From contig NZ_CP138991.1 in assembly GCF_044594925.1 (NCBI RefSeq), forward strand, positions 3,286,001 to 3,350,000: a stretch of DNA of 64,000 bases. The letters run 5' to 3'. Shown here piece after piece: positions 8,366-16,579 of the stretch; positions within the stretch are counted from its first letter, which is position 1, and each line of letters starts with the position of its first letter. Below the pieces are notes generated by a model, which did not search any database, was not told the origin of the DNA, and saw only the letters and a list, made by a program, of their open reading frames with translations. The position numbers were made by a program, and so were the translations under genes. Source of the DNA: Maribacter sp044594925 (lineage in GTDB: Bacteria; Bacteroidota; Bacteroidia; Flavobacteriales; Flavobacteriaceae).

Positions 8366-9238
8366 ATGTACACAGCTAAGCAGTTTTATGACCATTTTCA
8401 AGTGAATTATTTTGATTATAAGCAATCAAATAATGAGTTCCTTCTGAGTAGAAGTTCTAAAGCGATGGAAAAGTTATGCAAAGATATCGTTGGCTATGAT
8501 GAAAAATCTTATAAGAGAGCAATAAAGATTGATGTCCGTCTGACTTATTTGATGGCAGTTGATACTCTATTTGAGTTAGTATTTGCTTTGTTACCAGATA
8601 AAAAAGGAAACCTTAGAGACAAAGAAATTGTTTCTACCCTGTCAAGTGGGAAACAATATTATTCTGAACTCAGGGAATATGTTAATAATAGGGAGAGCAG
8701 ATTTGATATTTTAAAAGACCAAGTTAATTATACCGGAGGTAAAAGCTGTACTGCCCTTCGCTATATTTTTTATGATGGACTCTTTGAAACGGAACATGAG
8801 AAAGAAATTGTTGAGAGTGTTGATGCTATATCTGAAGCTTTAAAATTCTTTGGAAAGGAGATAAACGAAAATCGGGATGAACTTAATGCCTACAAACATG
8901 GATTGAGGGTTGTTCCTTTTTTTAATACAATGTCCTTTAAAGACCCTAAAACTGGAAAAGGACTCGAAATTGACATGAGTGAATCCATAAGCTTTTTAAC
9001 TGAAAACAAGAGTGAAAGGACAATCCATGCAAAACCACTTGATTATAAAAAAGACATTGCCCTAACAATCTACGTTACACATCTTATCAACAACATTATC
9101 GCATTAAGACAAAGACAACTTACTACTGCAAAAAACTTTCAAACAAGTATATCGGCCTTAAAAAAAACATCCCTGGATGAAGCAAGGAAATCGAATATAC
9201 AAATGGGGAATTTCAAACTTAATTTACCTATTGCTTAA
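8366..9238 (+). CDS. Hypothetical protein, first gene of the integrated element
   Basis: I do not recognise this 290-residue protein. It has no signal peptide or membrane helix and looks largely helical and charged. The segment NRDELNAYKHGLRVV near residues 172-186 resembles the conserved N-x-x-KH stretches of some HEPN-like helical families, but the canonical R-x(4-6)-H is not clear. It converges on and overlaps the pentapeptide gene by 11 bp. Its place directly behind the attachment site, next to an AbiE system, suggests a cargo or defence role, which is inference only. Confidence 0.65.
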   Translation: MYTAKQFYDHFQVNYFDYKQSNNEFLLSRSSKAMEKLCKDIVGYDEKSYKRAIKIDVRLTYLMAVDTLFELVFALLPDKKGNLRDKEIVSTLSSGKQYYSELREYVNNRESRFDILKDQVNYTGGKSCTALRYIFYDGLFETEHEKEIVESVDAISEALKFFGKEINENRDELNAYKHGLRVVPFFNTMSFKDPKTGKGLEIDMSESISFLTENKSERTIHAKPLDYKKDIALTIYVTHLINNIIALRQRQLTTAKNFQTSISALKKTSLDEARKSNIQMGNFKLNLPIA

Positions 9239-10472
9239 ATCTTTTGCGAAGAGCCATCACAAAGAAAGTTATTAAGGTACCACCGATTAGGAACTCTACA
9301 TTACGAGCGATTAACCAATAGCCGTTAAATGGGTTTTGTGTATCAATAATTGTAAATGGCATCGCTCCTTTAACACCTCTTTGGATTGCTTTCAATAGGT
9401 TAAAATCTATAAAGTAATAGATTATGCTAAAAGTACAAATTAAACAAATCAGACTTACTAGAGGCCGTTTGAAGCTCTGTGTATACCCTCCAAAAAAACC
9501 ATAAAACCAATAAATAAACCATTGGAAATAATCTCTTTCATTCCAAAGGCTTTGTTGCCTTATTTTCATTTCACTTACATAGGCAAAACCTGAAAGTTCC
9601 CAGTTTTTACTATTGTCAAAGTTCTTTTTTAACTGGCGGTAATTATATTCCAAGTCACCGAGGCTATAATTTACATCATCGTCAAGGTAAATATTAGCTT
9701 CCCTTAAATAGAATTCTTCTCTTAGAATAATGCGGTCATTACCTTGCCAATTACAGTTTAAAAAAGCAGCGTCTTGAATATCACATTTATAAAATGAAAT
9801 TGCCTTCATATTACATTGCCTAAACATGATATTGTTTTTGAATGCAAAATCAATAAATATCAAAATATTATTGGGAGTAGATTCTATGTTTTCAAATAAT
9901 ACTTCATTATCCCCAACGATGATTCTTTTAAAAACACACTTTTTAAAATTAGTATCAATGAAGTTGGCATCCGATTGAAAACTAGACCTATAAAAGTAGG
10001 TTTCATCCTTAAATGTCGTTTTATAAAAGAAAGTATCATTAAAAAACCCACATCTACTGAAAATGGCACTTCCTTTAAATAATGCAAAATTAAAGTTGGA
10101 TTCAGATAAGAATTTGACCCCCAAAAAACTCGCGGTATTAAAGAAGGCTACAAATTTGAAATCTATGAAACCTAAAAAAGTAGAGTAGTCAAAATAAATA
10201 GATTCTTTAAATTCGGAAAGCTCACCTTCCTTCCAAAAATTAACATCTTTTTTTTTGGGATCATTCCTTTTTCTTGCAAAGTAATCCTCCTCGAATTCGG
10301 GAAAGACATATCCAATGAATTCGAAATCTTTTTTATCTATTTTATACTCGCGGATACGCCTCCAAAATTCAGCAACCTTATTTTTGTCCCACTTCTTTTC
10401 CCCTTTGGCATTGGTAGCATACCACTCGGATTTATCACTCTTGAAATAATTTTCTAACTCTTCGTTTTGCAT
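9228..10472 (-). CDS. Pentapeptide-repeat protein with C-terminal membrane domain
   Basis: 414 residues. From about residue 85 to 245 the sequence has a phenylalanine-centred five-residue periodicity (A/S-x-F-x-x, e.g. ASFLGVKFLSESNFNFALF), the quadrilateral beta-helix pattern. A short helical linker follows (about 275-310). Two or three hydrophobic segments come next, LVSLICLICTFSIIYYFIDF and VEFLIGGTLITFFVMAL, with an amphipathic stretch between them. The architecture resembles pentapeptide proteins fused to ion-channel-like pores. The function is unknown; membrane-acting defence or gating is a speculation from context. Confidence 0.75.
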   Translation of the reverse strand: MQNEELENYFKSDKSEWYATNAKGEKKWDKNKVAEFWRRIREYKIDKKDFEFIGYVFPEFEEDYFARKRNDPKKKDVNFWKEGELSEFKESIYFDYSTFLGFIDFKFVAFFNTASFLGVKFLSESNFNFALFKGSAIFSRCGFFNDTFFYKTTFKDETYFYRSSFQSDANFIDTNFKKCVFKRIIVGDNEVLFENIESTPNNILIFIDFAFKNNIMFRQCNMKAISFYKCDIQDAAFLNCNWQGNDRIILREEFYLREANIYLDDDVNYSLGDLEYNYRQLKKNFDNSKNWELSGFAYVSEMKIRQQSLWNERDYFQWFIYWFYGFFGGYTQSFKRPLVSLICLICTFSIIYYFIDFNLLKAIQRGVKGAMPFTIIDTQNPFNGYWLIARNVEFLIGGTLITFFVMALRKRFKQ

Positions 10473-10565
10473 GTTATGCCCTAGCTTTTCATCTAATAAT
10501 ATAATGGTATTTGGTTATATTAAGACCTTAATTTAGTCAATTGGTTTCGATAAAACCTTGTTCTC

Positions 10566-10787
10566 ATGGAATATCCTCTGCATAGAATCCGCCTATTGGA
10601 AAAACACCTATCAACAAAAGAAGTCGCCTTGGTATTGTGCAAATCTACTAGTTGGGTAAGAATACATAAGAACCTGTTTGATTGGAAAAGGAAGGGTAGG
10701 CGAAATCTAAAATATGAACTTACTTCTGTAATTCAGGTTTATTGGAAGTACTACCATCAGAACCTTTTAAATCAAGACTTGTGGTAA
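10566..10787 (+). CDS. Small helix-turn-helix protein (73 aa)
   Basis: The segment LSTKEVALVLCKSTSWVRIHK (residues 15-35) has the helix-turn-helix pattern of excisionase/MerR-like small regulators, followed by a basic stretch (WKRKGRRNLKYE). It lies alone on the plus strand and its last 16 bp overlap the end of the convergent gene at 10772. It could be a regulator of the AbiE cluster or an element factor. Confidence 0.5.
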   Translation: MEYPLHRIRLLEKHLSTKEVALVLCKSTSWVRIHKNLFDWKRKGRRNLKYELTSVIQVYWKYYHQNLLNQDLW

Positions 10788-11494
10788 TACGGCCGTGTAT
10801 CAAAGTTCTCGACAATATATTTTTGATCTTCAGCTTTTTTCAACTTAACAATACCATCCACCAAATATTCGTATTGTGGATTTGCATCATAATTTTCACC
10901 TTTCCAATAACTTTTTATTAAATGGATATTTTTATTGCGCTCATAGGCATCAATCCACTTTGAGTCTGCCTTGTGCACTTTGATAAAATCAACTTCTACT
11001 GGTGCAATGCGGAAATTTTTTCGATTAGAAAACATGTTTTTGAGCATGGTTCTACCATCGATATTGTCTTCGGCAAGAAATAAACAAGTGAACCTACTAG
11101 GGAGGTTAGAATCAATCAATCTTCTTATTTTTTCAAATTCTATTTCAAGCTCTGCAATCCTATGAATTTTTTCAATATCCGTATCTGAATAGAGTTTAGT
11201 GTTGGTGATGCCTAATCCAATTTTGAGGCCGTTTCTTGCCCAGTTCGATAAGGCAACATATTGAAATCTTGGCCCAACAAACCCAAGTTTCGTTGAATCC
11301 AAATCTGTTAAAAGACTATCTGGGTTAGCGTTGTAAAGTGGATATTCCTCATTCTTGAAGGTATGATAATGTGCTATTAAAGGTGATGTAAGTTGATTCG
11401 TATTTATAAGATTAAAACATACTAGAGGCTCATCTAAGTCAATAAAATAAATGAATTCTTTCGCTTTTAAGGAATAAAAAGATTGTTTGAGCAT
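10772..11494 (-). CDS. Unknown protein encoded behind the AbiE toxin (possible ADP-ribosyltransferase-like)
   Basis: About 240 residues if started at the ATG at 11494, 30 bp after the abiEii stop. An upstream in-frame ATG at 11557 would overlap abiEii by 34 bp. No signal peptide or membrane helix is seen. The C-terminal half, with NLPSRFTCLFLAEDNIDGR, IKSYWKGENY and YLVDGIVKLKK, loosely resembles DUF2441/ADP-ribosyltransferase-like proteins. I hold that assignment weakly. It is the third gene of the abiEi-abiEii transcription unit, so a role tied to the toxin-antitoxin system is possible. Confidence 0.6.
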   Translation of the reverse strand: MLKQSFYSLKAKEFIYFIDLDEPLVCFNLINTNQLTSPLIAHYHTFKNEEYPLYNANPDSLLTDLDSTKLGFVGPRFQYVALSNWARNGLKIGLGITNTKLYSDTDIEKIHRIAELEIEFEKIRRLIDSNLPSRFTCLFLAEDNIDGRTMLKNMFSNRKNFRIAPVEVDFIKVHKADSKWIDAYERNKNIHLIKSYWKGENYDANPQYEYLVDGIVKLKKAEDQKYIVENFDTRPYYHKS

Positions 11495-11523
11495 AATCAG
11501 GCAAGATATATCATATGATTCCT

Positions 11524-12312
11524 TTAGAATTCCGTTATTAATATGGATTTTAACCACCCAAAAGCAGCCTCTTGATCATACTTGATTTCAGGCCTCAATA
11601 AAGCCTCCATATCCCCGATAAAATTTGGGTCTTTTTCTTTTTCCTCAATATTCAACAAGAACTCCTTTTTGCTTGGCGGCTTGCCTACGGAAAAAGACAT
11701 GTATTCATTGAAGCATTTTAGAATTAGTTCATGGTCTAATTCCAGATGCAATCTGGCATAGTCTAAATCGAAGAGGTCTCGCCCTTTGCTACGTTGGTAT
11801 AATGCCCTCAATTTGGTGCCTAGTAATTCATTGATGTTATAAGTCCTGATGGAAGCACTTCCTGAAAACCACTCACTTTTTACTTCAAATGGGAATTCTA
11901 CCCAAGGCAATACATTGAAGTGTTCCTTGCAATTGATTTCCAGCTTTAGCCTTCGGGGTTCTTCTTCATATTCCGAAGTGAAGCGGTAAAGTATCTTTGC
12001 ACCATGGCCCTTTACTTGGGTTCGCCGATCTTGTTCAAAGAAATCTATTACTTCGCCGATACGCTTCATAATTGGTTTTATTGGCCCCTCTTTGATCTGT
12101 ACTAGGTCGATATCCTCAGAATATCGTGGTGCGGGATTAAGATAAAGTTTGTGCAATGCGGTACCGCCCCTAAACGCTAGATTTTCATTTAAAAAATCAT
12201 CTGAGAAAATTGCCACCAAAGCTCTACTAATGACCAAATCTTGTTCGACCTGGGCAAATTCTTTCCATGGGGCATATTCGCGCCATTGTGCTATGTATGG
12301 TTTTGGAATCAT
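11524..12312 (-). CDS. abiEii: AbiEii-type nucleotidyltransferase toxin
   Basis: 262 residues of the AbiEii/AbiGii family, toxins of type IV toxin-antitoxin and abortive-infection systems. The nucleotidyltransferase core is plain: FRGGTALHKLY near residues 43-53 is the GS-like motif, and YSEDIDLV near 58-65 carries the paired aspartates. LLGTKLRALYQRSKGRDLFD near 165-184 holds the lysines and Asp of the later motifs. The start overlaps the antitoxin stop (ATGA, 12309-12312), so the two are translationally coupled, as in known AbiE operons. Confidence 0.85.
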   Translation of the reverse strand: MIPKPYIAQWREYAPWKEFAQVEQDLVISRALVAIFSDDFLNENLAFRGGTALHKLYLNPAPRYSEDIDLVQIKEGPIKPIMKRIGEVIDFFEQDRRTQVKGHGAKILYRFTSEYEEEPRRLKLEINCKEHFNVLPWVEFPFEVKSEWFSGSASIRTYNINELLGTKLRALYQRSKGRDLFDLDYARLHLELDHELILKCFNEYMSFSVGKPPSKKEFLLNIEEKEKDPNFIGDMEALLRPEIKYDQEAAFGWLKSILITEF

Positions 12313-13100
12313 AAGTCGCTCTCCAATTTTAGATTAACATCGACTTTCCATTTGTTATCTACTGCGCCCGGACGTTGTTTTGAATTGGGCTGTAACAATA
12401 CGGGATATATTTTTTGTTTTGCCAAGTCTTCAAAAATCTGTTCGCATAAACTATTATCTGCATCTATTTCGGAAATTAAAAATCCCAAACGTTGTAGTGT
12501 AGCTTTTTGGCTATACCAGTTCAACAAATCGGTCAAGTCGTCTGCGGTAACCGCTTCCAATAATTCTTCTATTGTGGAAAGCATCCGATTAAGTCCTCCT
12601 AATTTATTCTGATAATGAACAAGGTCGAGCAGCGTTAAAGCGGGACTTGAAATTTGATAAACTCCGGCATCCGACTTTTCGAAAAGGATGTTTTTTTTCG
12701 GCCATGCCGACGTGGTTAAAAATCGGATATCGAATGGCGGTTTTTGTATGTCCAAAGGTTTTGGTGCTTGTGTCATTACATAGTCCCGTTGAATTTGTTG
12801 ATGGCTTGCACCATAGACCTTTGCCGCACTATAAAAACCCAAATAGTAGCTGCGTTCGAGGAATACAAAAAGTTTATGGATATAGAGATTTATAGGCAAC
12901 TTTCCCAGATTGGAATACCTTGGCGTAAATATGACATAGAAATTCTGCCGGAGGTTAAAGACTTCCTTCTTTTCTATAAGGCGAGCCAATTCCCTTAGAA
13001 TTGCAGTTTTCCCCTTGTCGGTTTCCTGCAACAGCTCATCCATAGAGAAGGCATATTCCTCTACGGACAAGAGTTTTTTAATGTATTCGGCAACCGTCAT
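12309..13100 (-). CDS. abiEi: AbiEi-type antitoxin / transcriptional repressor
   Basis: 263 residues. An N-terminal winged-helix domain (about 1-90; FSMDELLQETDKGKTAILRE, then IEKKEVFNLRQNFYVIF) is followed by the AbiEi antitoxin domain with YYLGFYSAAKVYGAS and SPALTLLDLVHY. Known AbiEi proteins repress their own promoter and neutralise AbiEii. The gene is first in the operon, 4 bp overlapping the toxin. A TATACC/GGTATA inverted repeat 21 bp upstream is a likely operator. Confidence 0.85.
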   Translation of the reverse strand: MTVAEYIKKLLSVEEYAFSMDELLQETDKGKTAILRELARLIEKKEVFNLRQNFYVIFTPRYSNLGKLPINLYIHKLFVFLERSYYLGFYSAAKVYGASHQQIQRDYVMTQAPKPLDIQKPPFDIRFLTTSAWPKKNILFEKSDAGVYQISSPALTLLDLVHYQNKLGGLNRMLSTIEELLEAVTADDLTDLLNWYSQKATLQRLGFLISEIDADNSLCEQIFEDLAKQKIYPVLLQPNSKQRPGAVDNKWKVDVNLKLESDL

Positions 13101-13120
13101 TGTAGTAATTATTTGAGCAA

Positions 13121-13139
13121 TATACCGAAAAAAGGTATA
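13121..13139. promoter_or_regulatory. Inverted repeat upstream of abiEi, candidate operator
   Basis: Six-base arms TATACC and GGTATA are separated by GAAAAAA, ending 21 bp before the abiEi start codon. AbiEi proteins are known to bind inverted repeats at their own promoter, so autoregulation here is an inference from position. Confidence 0.45.
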
Positions 13140-13214
13140 ACACTAAAATAAATACTACAAAATTTACACTTCTATTAATTATATAATTTAAGTAAATAGA
13201 CAGAATCAATAAAA

Positions 13215-13310
13215 GTGATTCACGGAACGGATGCTTTTATAGAAAATATTGAGGGTCAATTTATTGAAAGACGCGAAAAACTCCTGAGGATACTATGTTA
13301 CATGCTGGCT
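13215..13310 (+). pseudogene. Possible coding remnant
   Basis: The plus strand reads HGTDAFIENIEGQFIERR and then KLLRI, a natural-looking protein segment that runs without a proper start and merges out of frame with the 3' end of the neighbouring methyltransferase gene. It may be the tail of a lost gene at an insertion junction. I cannot name the family. Confidence 0.3.
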
Positions 13311-13397
13311 TTTCCATCCTGCTTTGTTCCTGAAGCGACGAAAACACCGCCACGGTTGAAAGAATCATCTACTTTGAAATCCGAGACTTTGGTCTTT
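13298..13397 (-). pseudogene. Displaced C-terminal codons of the methyltransferase
   Basis: Read one base over from the methyltransferase frame, this stretch encodes about 30 residues containing FNRGGVFVASGTK, which fits the terminal beta-strand of the fold, and stops at 13298-13300. Restored, the protein would be about 226 residues. Confidence 0.6.
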
Positions 13398-13979
13398 TAA
13401 ATATTGCCAAATTGGTCTGTCCACTTCTCCTTTTCCAATCCATTTGACAAATTGGCCTCTTAAACTTGGTTTTTCAAGATACCAGTCCAAAATCACGATT
13501 CTACCCTTTGGGCTTAACATTGACACCATGTTATCGATTATGTTCCGCCATTCTGGTAATCCTGAAAGTCCAAGGTCGCAAAAAATGGCGTCGATTTTAA
13601 TTTGTCCTTTTCGCTCCGAATATTTAACAAGCCAATTTTGGTCTATCTTGGTTGCGTTATACAATTCCAGATCAATATTTGTCCATCTGTTTTTTTCGGT
13701 TTTCCGTTTTGCTTGGTCGAGCATTCCGCCGGATAGGTCAATTCCTATAATCAGTCCCGAATTTTCCAGATAGCTCTGAAAATATTTGAAATTCACTCCG
13801 GTTCCGCAAGGTAAGTTCAATACAGTTTGTCCTTTTTTTAATTCAAGTTCCTCAATCGCATATTTTCTAGCGTTTTTGTAGTACCAATTTGAGATATAAT
13901 CATAGATTTTCGAAATCTTATCGTAGTAGCGGATTGCCTTTTCCTGCTCCTTTTTTGTTCCGTTCATTTTTGTTGCCAT
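13365..13979 (-). CDS. Class I SAM-dependent methyltransferase, frameshifted near its C-terminus
   Basis: 204 residues as read. SAM-binding motif I is VLNLPCGTGVNF near residues 54-65, the acidic residue of motif II is in IGIDLSGGML near 78-87, and IDAIFCDLGLSGLPEW leads to the post-motif strand. The N-terminus YYDKISKIYDYIS is UbiE/arsenite-methyltransferase-like. The frame ends at SLGFQSR, but one base further along a second frame continues VSDFKVDDSFNRGGVFVASG to a stop at 13298. This is the expected final strand, so one extra A in AAAA (T at 13395-13398 on the plus strand) has broken the gene. It is the last gene of the metal-resistance block; its substrate is unknown. Confidence 0.75.
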   Translation of the reverse strand: MATKMNGTKKEQEKAIRYYDKISKIYDYISNWYYKNARKYAIEELELKKGQTVLNLPCGTGVNFKYFQSYLENSGLIIGIDLSGGMLDQAKRKTEKNRWTNIDLELYNATKIDQNWLVKYSERKGQIKIDAIFCDLGLSGLPEWRNIIDNMVSMLSPKGRIVILDWYLEKPSLRGQFVKWIGKGEVDRPIWQYLKDQSLGFQSR

Positions 13980-14142
13980 CGTGATTTTCGTTCAGCTTGC
14001 ATGTAACGCCATAATATGTGTGCTGGTAGGTATCTTGAAATTTTGTTGATAATACCAATAATTTAAGTTTTATAATGAAGGTGGTCCATAAAACAACCAT
14101 TATACAGGGCTGCAATTTCAAAGGTCTTTTTATATTAGTGGT

Positions 14143-16107
14143 CTATTGCCACTTCATCCGCTGCAACCGAACCGCGTTGAAAATAGCCAAAAGCGCCACG
14201 CCCACATCTGCAAAAACCGCTTCCCACATCGTTGCCAAGCCACCTGCACCCAGAATAAGCACTATTATTTTTACCCCGAAAGCCAGACCGATATTCTGCC
14301 ATACGATACTCCGCGTTGAACGTCCAATTTTAATCGCCCTTGCAATCTTGCTCGGTTGGTCGGTCTGGATAATTACATCCGCAGTTTCGATGGCCACATC
14401 GCTGCCCAGACCTCCCATCGCAATACCCACATCACTCGCAGCCAATACGGGTGCATCATTGATGCCGTCGCCTATAAAAGCAACTTTTGTTTTGGGTTGT
14501 TTTTTGAGTTCTTCGACTTCGTTCAATTTGTCCTCGGGCAACAATCCGCCTTTCGCCCAATCAATATTTAGTTCATTGGAGACTTGCTGCGTAATGGAAT
14601 CTTTGTCGCCAGAAAGCATTATGATTTTTGTAATTCCCGCATCCCTAATTTGTTTTATGGCCTGGTGCGCATCTTCCTTAAGTTCATCTGCAATGGTCAC
14701 ATAGCCTGCAAATTTCCCATCAATGGCAACCATTACAATGGATTCCACGATACTGTCCGTTTCCATGGGCACCTCTATGTTTTTCGAGGTCATCAATGCC
14801 TTGTTGCCCACCAAAACGGTTTGTCCGTTGACCGTTCCCTTTAATCCCTTTCCGGCAACCTCTGAAACATCGGTAGCCTTATAATCCAAACCATCCGCTT
14901 TATATTCCAGTATCGCCTTGGCAATGGGATGGGTGGATTGTTCTTCCATCGCCATCAGGTATTTCATAAACTCAGCTTCGTCAAATGTGATGGAATTGAT
15001 TTCCTTGATTTTAAAAACCCCTTTCGTAACGGTTCCGGTCTTGTCCATTACGACCGTATTTACCTTGGTCATGGCATCCAAAAACGATGCACCCTTAAAC
15101 AATATTCCATTTCGGGATGCCGCACCAAGTCCACCGAAATATCCTAATGGAATGGAAATGACCAATGCGCAGGGGCAGGAAATCACTAGGAATATCAGGG
15201 CACGGTAGAGCCAATTCGTGAACACATAGTCGTCCACAAAAAAGTAAGGCAGAAGGGTCAGGCCAATGGCAAGGTACACAACGATTGGTGTATATATCCT
15301 TGCGAACTTTCGTATAAATAATTCTGTCTTTGATTTTCTTGCAGTCGCATTCTGTACCATATCCAGAATTCGGGCAATGGAACTGTCCTTAAATTTTTTA
15401 TTGGTTTCCACTTCAATGACACCATTGAGGTTGATGCTTCCAGCAAAAACTTTTTCGTCTTTTGCAATGGTGTCGGGTTTGCTTTCACCAGTTATTGCGG
15501 CTGTATTCAGCGATGCCTTTTCGGATAACAAAATGCCGTCCAAGGGAATTTTTTCGCCCACACGCACCTGTATCCTTTCTCCAATCTCGACTGTTTCGGG
15601 GTTGACCGCAACAAAATTCCCATCACGATAAACCAACGCTTCATCAGGTCGTGCGTCCAACAAAGCCTTAATGTTTCCCTTCGCACGATTAACCGCTGCA
15701 CTTTGGAACAGTTCACCCACGGCATAAAATAGCATTACTGCCACACCTTCGGGGTATTCGCCTATGGCAAATGCACCCAAAGTAGCAATTGACATCAAGA
15801 AGAACTCGGTAAAGAAATCTCCGTTCTTGATACTGTTCCAACCTTCCCTAATCACGGGAAATCCAACCGGAATATAGGCCACCGTGTACCATACAATCCT
15901 GATCCATCCTTTGAAAAATGGAAATACATCAAAGTAATCGACGGCAATCCCTACTGTCAGCATCACAAAGCTGAAAATAGCTGGCAAATAGGTTCTAAAA
16001 TTTGAAATTTCTTTAGGACTGCTGTGGTTATGTCCGTCATCGTGTGCATGTTCGCCCTGATGTTTTTTGGGGTCTATGTCCTGCAAGTTTACTTTTTTCT
16101 TTTTCAT
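14143..16107 (-). CDS. zntA: Zn/Cd/Co-exporting P1B-type ATPase
   Basis: 654 residues from the ATG at 16107 (the 11 codons upstream are not needed and the promoter lies there). The short N-terminus lacks an HMA domain but has a His-rich stretch with HAHDDGHNH. The actuator TGES motif is seen in AAITGESKPD, the transmembrane CPC in ISCPCALV near residue 312, the phosphorylation motif DKTGT near 356, the STHP locus and GDGINDAP near 548. The CPC with a downstream KIIVLILG helix favours the divalent Zn/Cd branch. Its promoter lies in the gap to the Fur-family gene 45 bp upstream. Confidence 0.85.
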   Translation of the reverse strand: MKKKKVNLQDIDPKKHQGEHAHDDGHNHSSPKEISNFRTYLPAIFSFVMLTVGIAVDYFDVFPFFKGWIRIVWYTVAYIPVGFPVIREGWNSIKNGDFFTEFFLMSIATLGAFAIGEYPEGVAVMLFYAVGELFQSAAVNRAKGNIKALLDARPDEALVYRDGNFVAVNPETVEIGERIQVRVGEKIPLDGILLSEKASLNTAAITGESKPDTIAKDEKVFAGSINLNGVIEVETNKKFKDSSIARILDMVQNATARKSKTELFIRKFARIYTPIVVYLAIGLTLLPYFFVDDYVFTNWLYRALIFLVISCPCALVISIPLGYFGGLGAASRNGILFKGASFLDAMTKVNTVVMDKTGTVTKGVFKIKEINSITFDEAEFMKYLMAMEEQSTHPIAKAILEYKADGLDYKATDVSEVAGKGLKGTVNGQTVLVGNKALMTSKNIEVPMETDSIVESIVMVAIDGKFAGYVTIADELKEDAHQAIKQIRDAGITKIIMLSGDKDSITQQVSNELNIDWAKGGLLPEDKLNEVEELKKQPKTKVAFIGDGINDAPVLAASDVGIAMGGLGSDVAIETADVIIQTDQPSKIARAIKIGRSTRSIVWQNIGLAFGVKIIVLILGAGGLATMWEAVFADVGVALLAIFNAVRLQRMKWQ

Positions 16108-16116
16108 AATTACTGC

Positions 16117-16140
16117 AAGAATGCAAAAATAAGAATGCAA
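16117..16140 (-). promoter_or_regulatory. zntA promoter with 10-bp direct repeat (candidate operator)
   Basis: On the minus strand TATTTTTG (16124-16131) matches the Bacteroidetes -7 element TAnnTTTG, about 16 bp before the zntA ATG. The plus-strand 10-mer AAGAATGCAA occurs at 16117-16126 and again at 16131-16140, flanking and overlapping this element. This is suitable for repression by the regulator encoded just upstream. Confidence 0.45.
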
Positions 16141-16151
16141 CGGAAGTGCAT

Positions 16152-16568
16152 TTATTGTCCGCTACACTTGTCGCATACTCCCTTTAAAACTAAATTCGCA
16201 TCTTCGGCCACAAAGCCTTTCGGCAGGTTGATATGTGGAATTTTCTGTTCGGTCAGGCACACTGTTTCACCGCAATTGCCACAGTGAAAGTGCAGGTGCA
16301 GATCTCGCTCCAGTTCACAGTTGCAACCTTCTTCACATAATGCATATTTCGTCATTCCCGTACCATCATCTATCTGGTGGACAATGGCCTTGTCCTCAAA
16401 GGTCTTAAGGGTTCTGTATAGTGTTGTCCTGTCCGCCTTTGCAAAGGCGTTTTCAATGTCCGATAAGGTTTTGGCAGCATTGCTCCTGGCCAAGAATTGG
16501 AAGACCAACAAACGCATTGCTGTAGGGCGCACCCCTTTTTCTTCCATAAATTTATCTGCTTGTATCAT
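16152..16568 (-). CDS. Fur-family metalloregulator
   Basis: 138 residues. The winged helix (about 1-80) includes GVRPTAMRLLVFQFL and the recognition helix ADRTTLYRTLKTF. The dimerization domain carries HLHFHCGNCGETVC, with the metal-binding histidines and the first CxxC, and ends with a second C-x-x-C (CDKC). A structural zinc site is therefore likely. The N-terminal layout is closest to the Zur/Fur group. It sits between the TonB receptor and zntA genes on the same strand and probably controls the cluster by metal status. Confidence 0.85.
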   Translation of the reverse strand: MIQADKFMEEKGVRPTAMRLLVFQFLARSNAAKTLSDIENAFAKADRTTLYRTLKTFEDKAIVHQIDDGTGMTKYALCEEGCNCELERDLHLHFHCGNCGETVCLTEQKIPHINLPKGFVAEDANLVLKGVCDKCSGQ

Positions 16569-16579
16569 GGTATCGTTGA

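Noticed and set aside
13365..13400. Programmed -1 frameshift at the T-TTA-AAA heptamer in the methyltransferase
   Set aside because: The conserved C-terminal codons lie in the +1 frame, not -1, and the -1 frame stops after eight codons.
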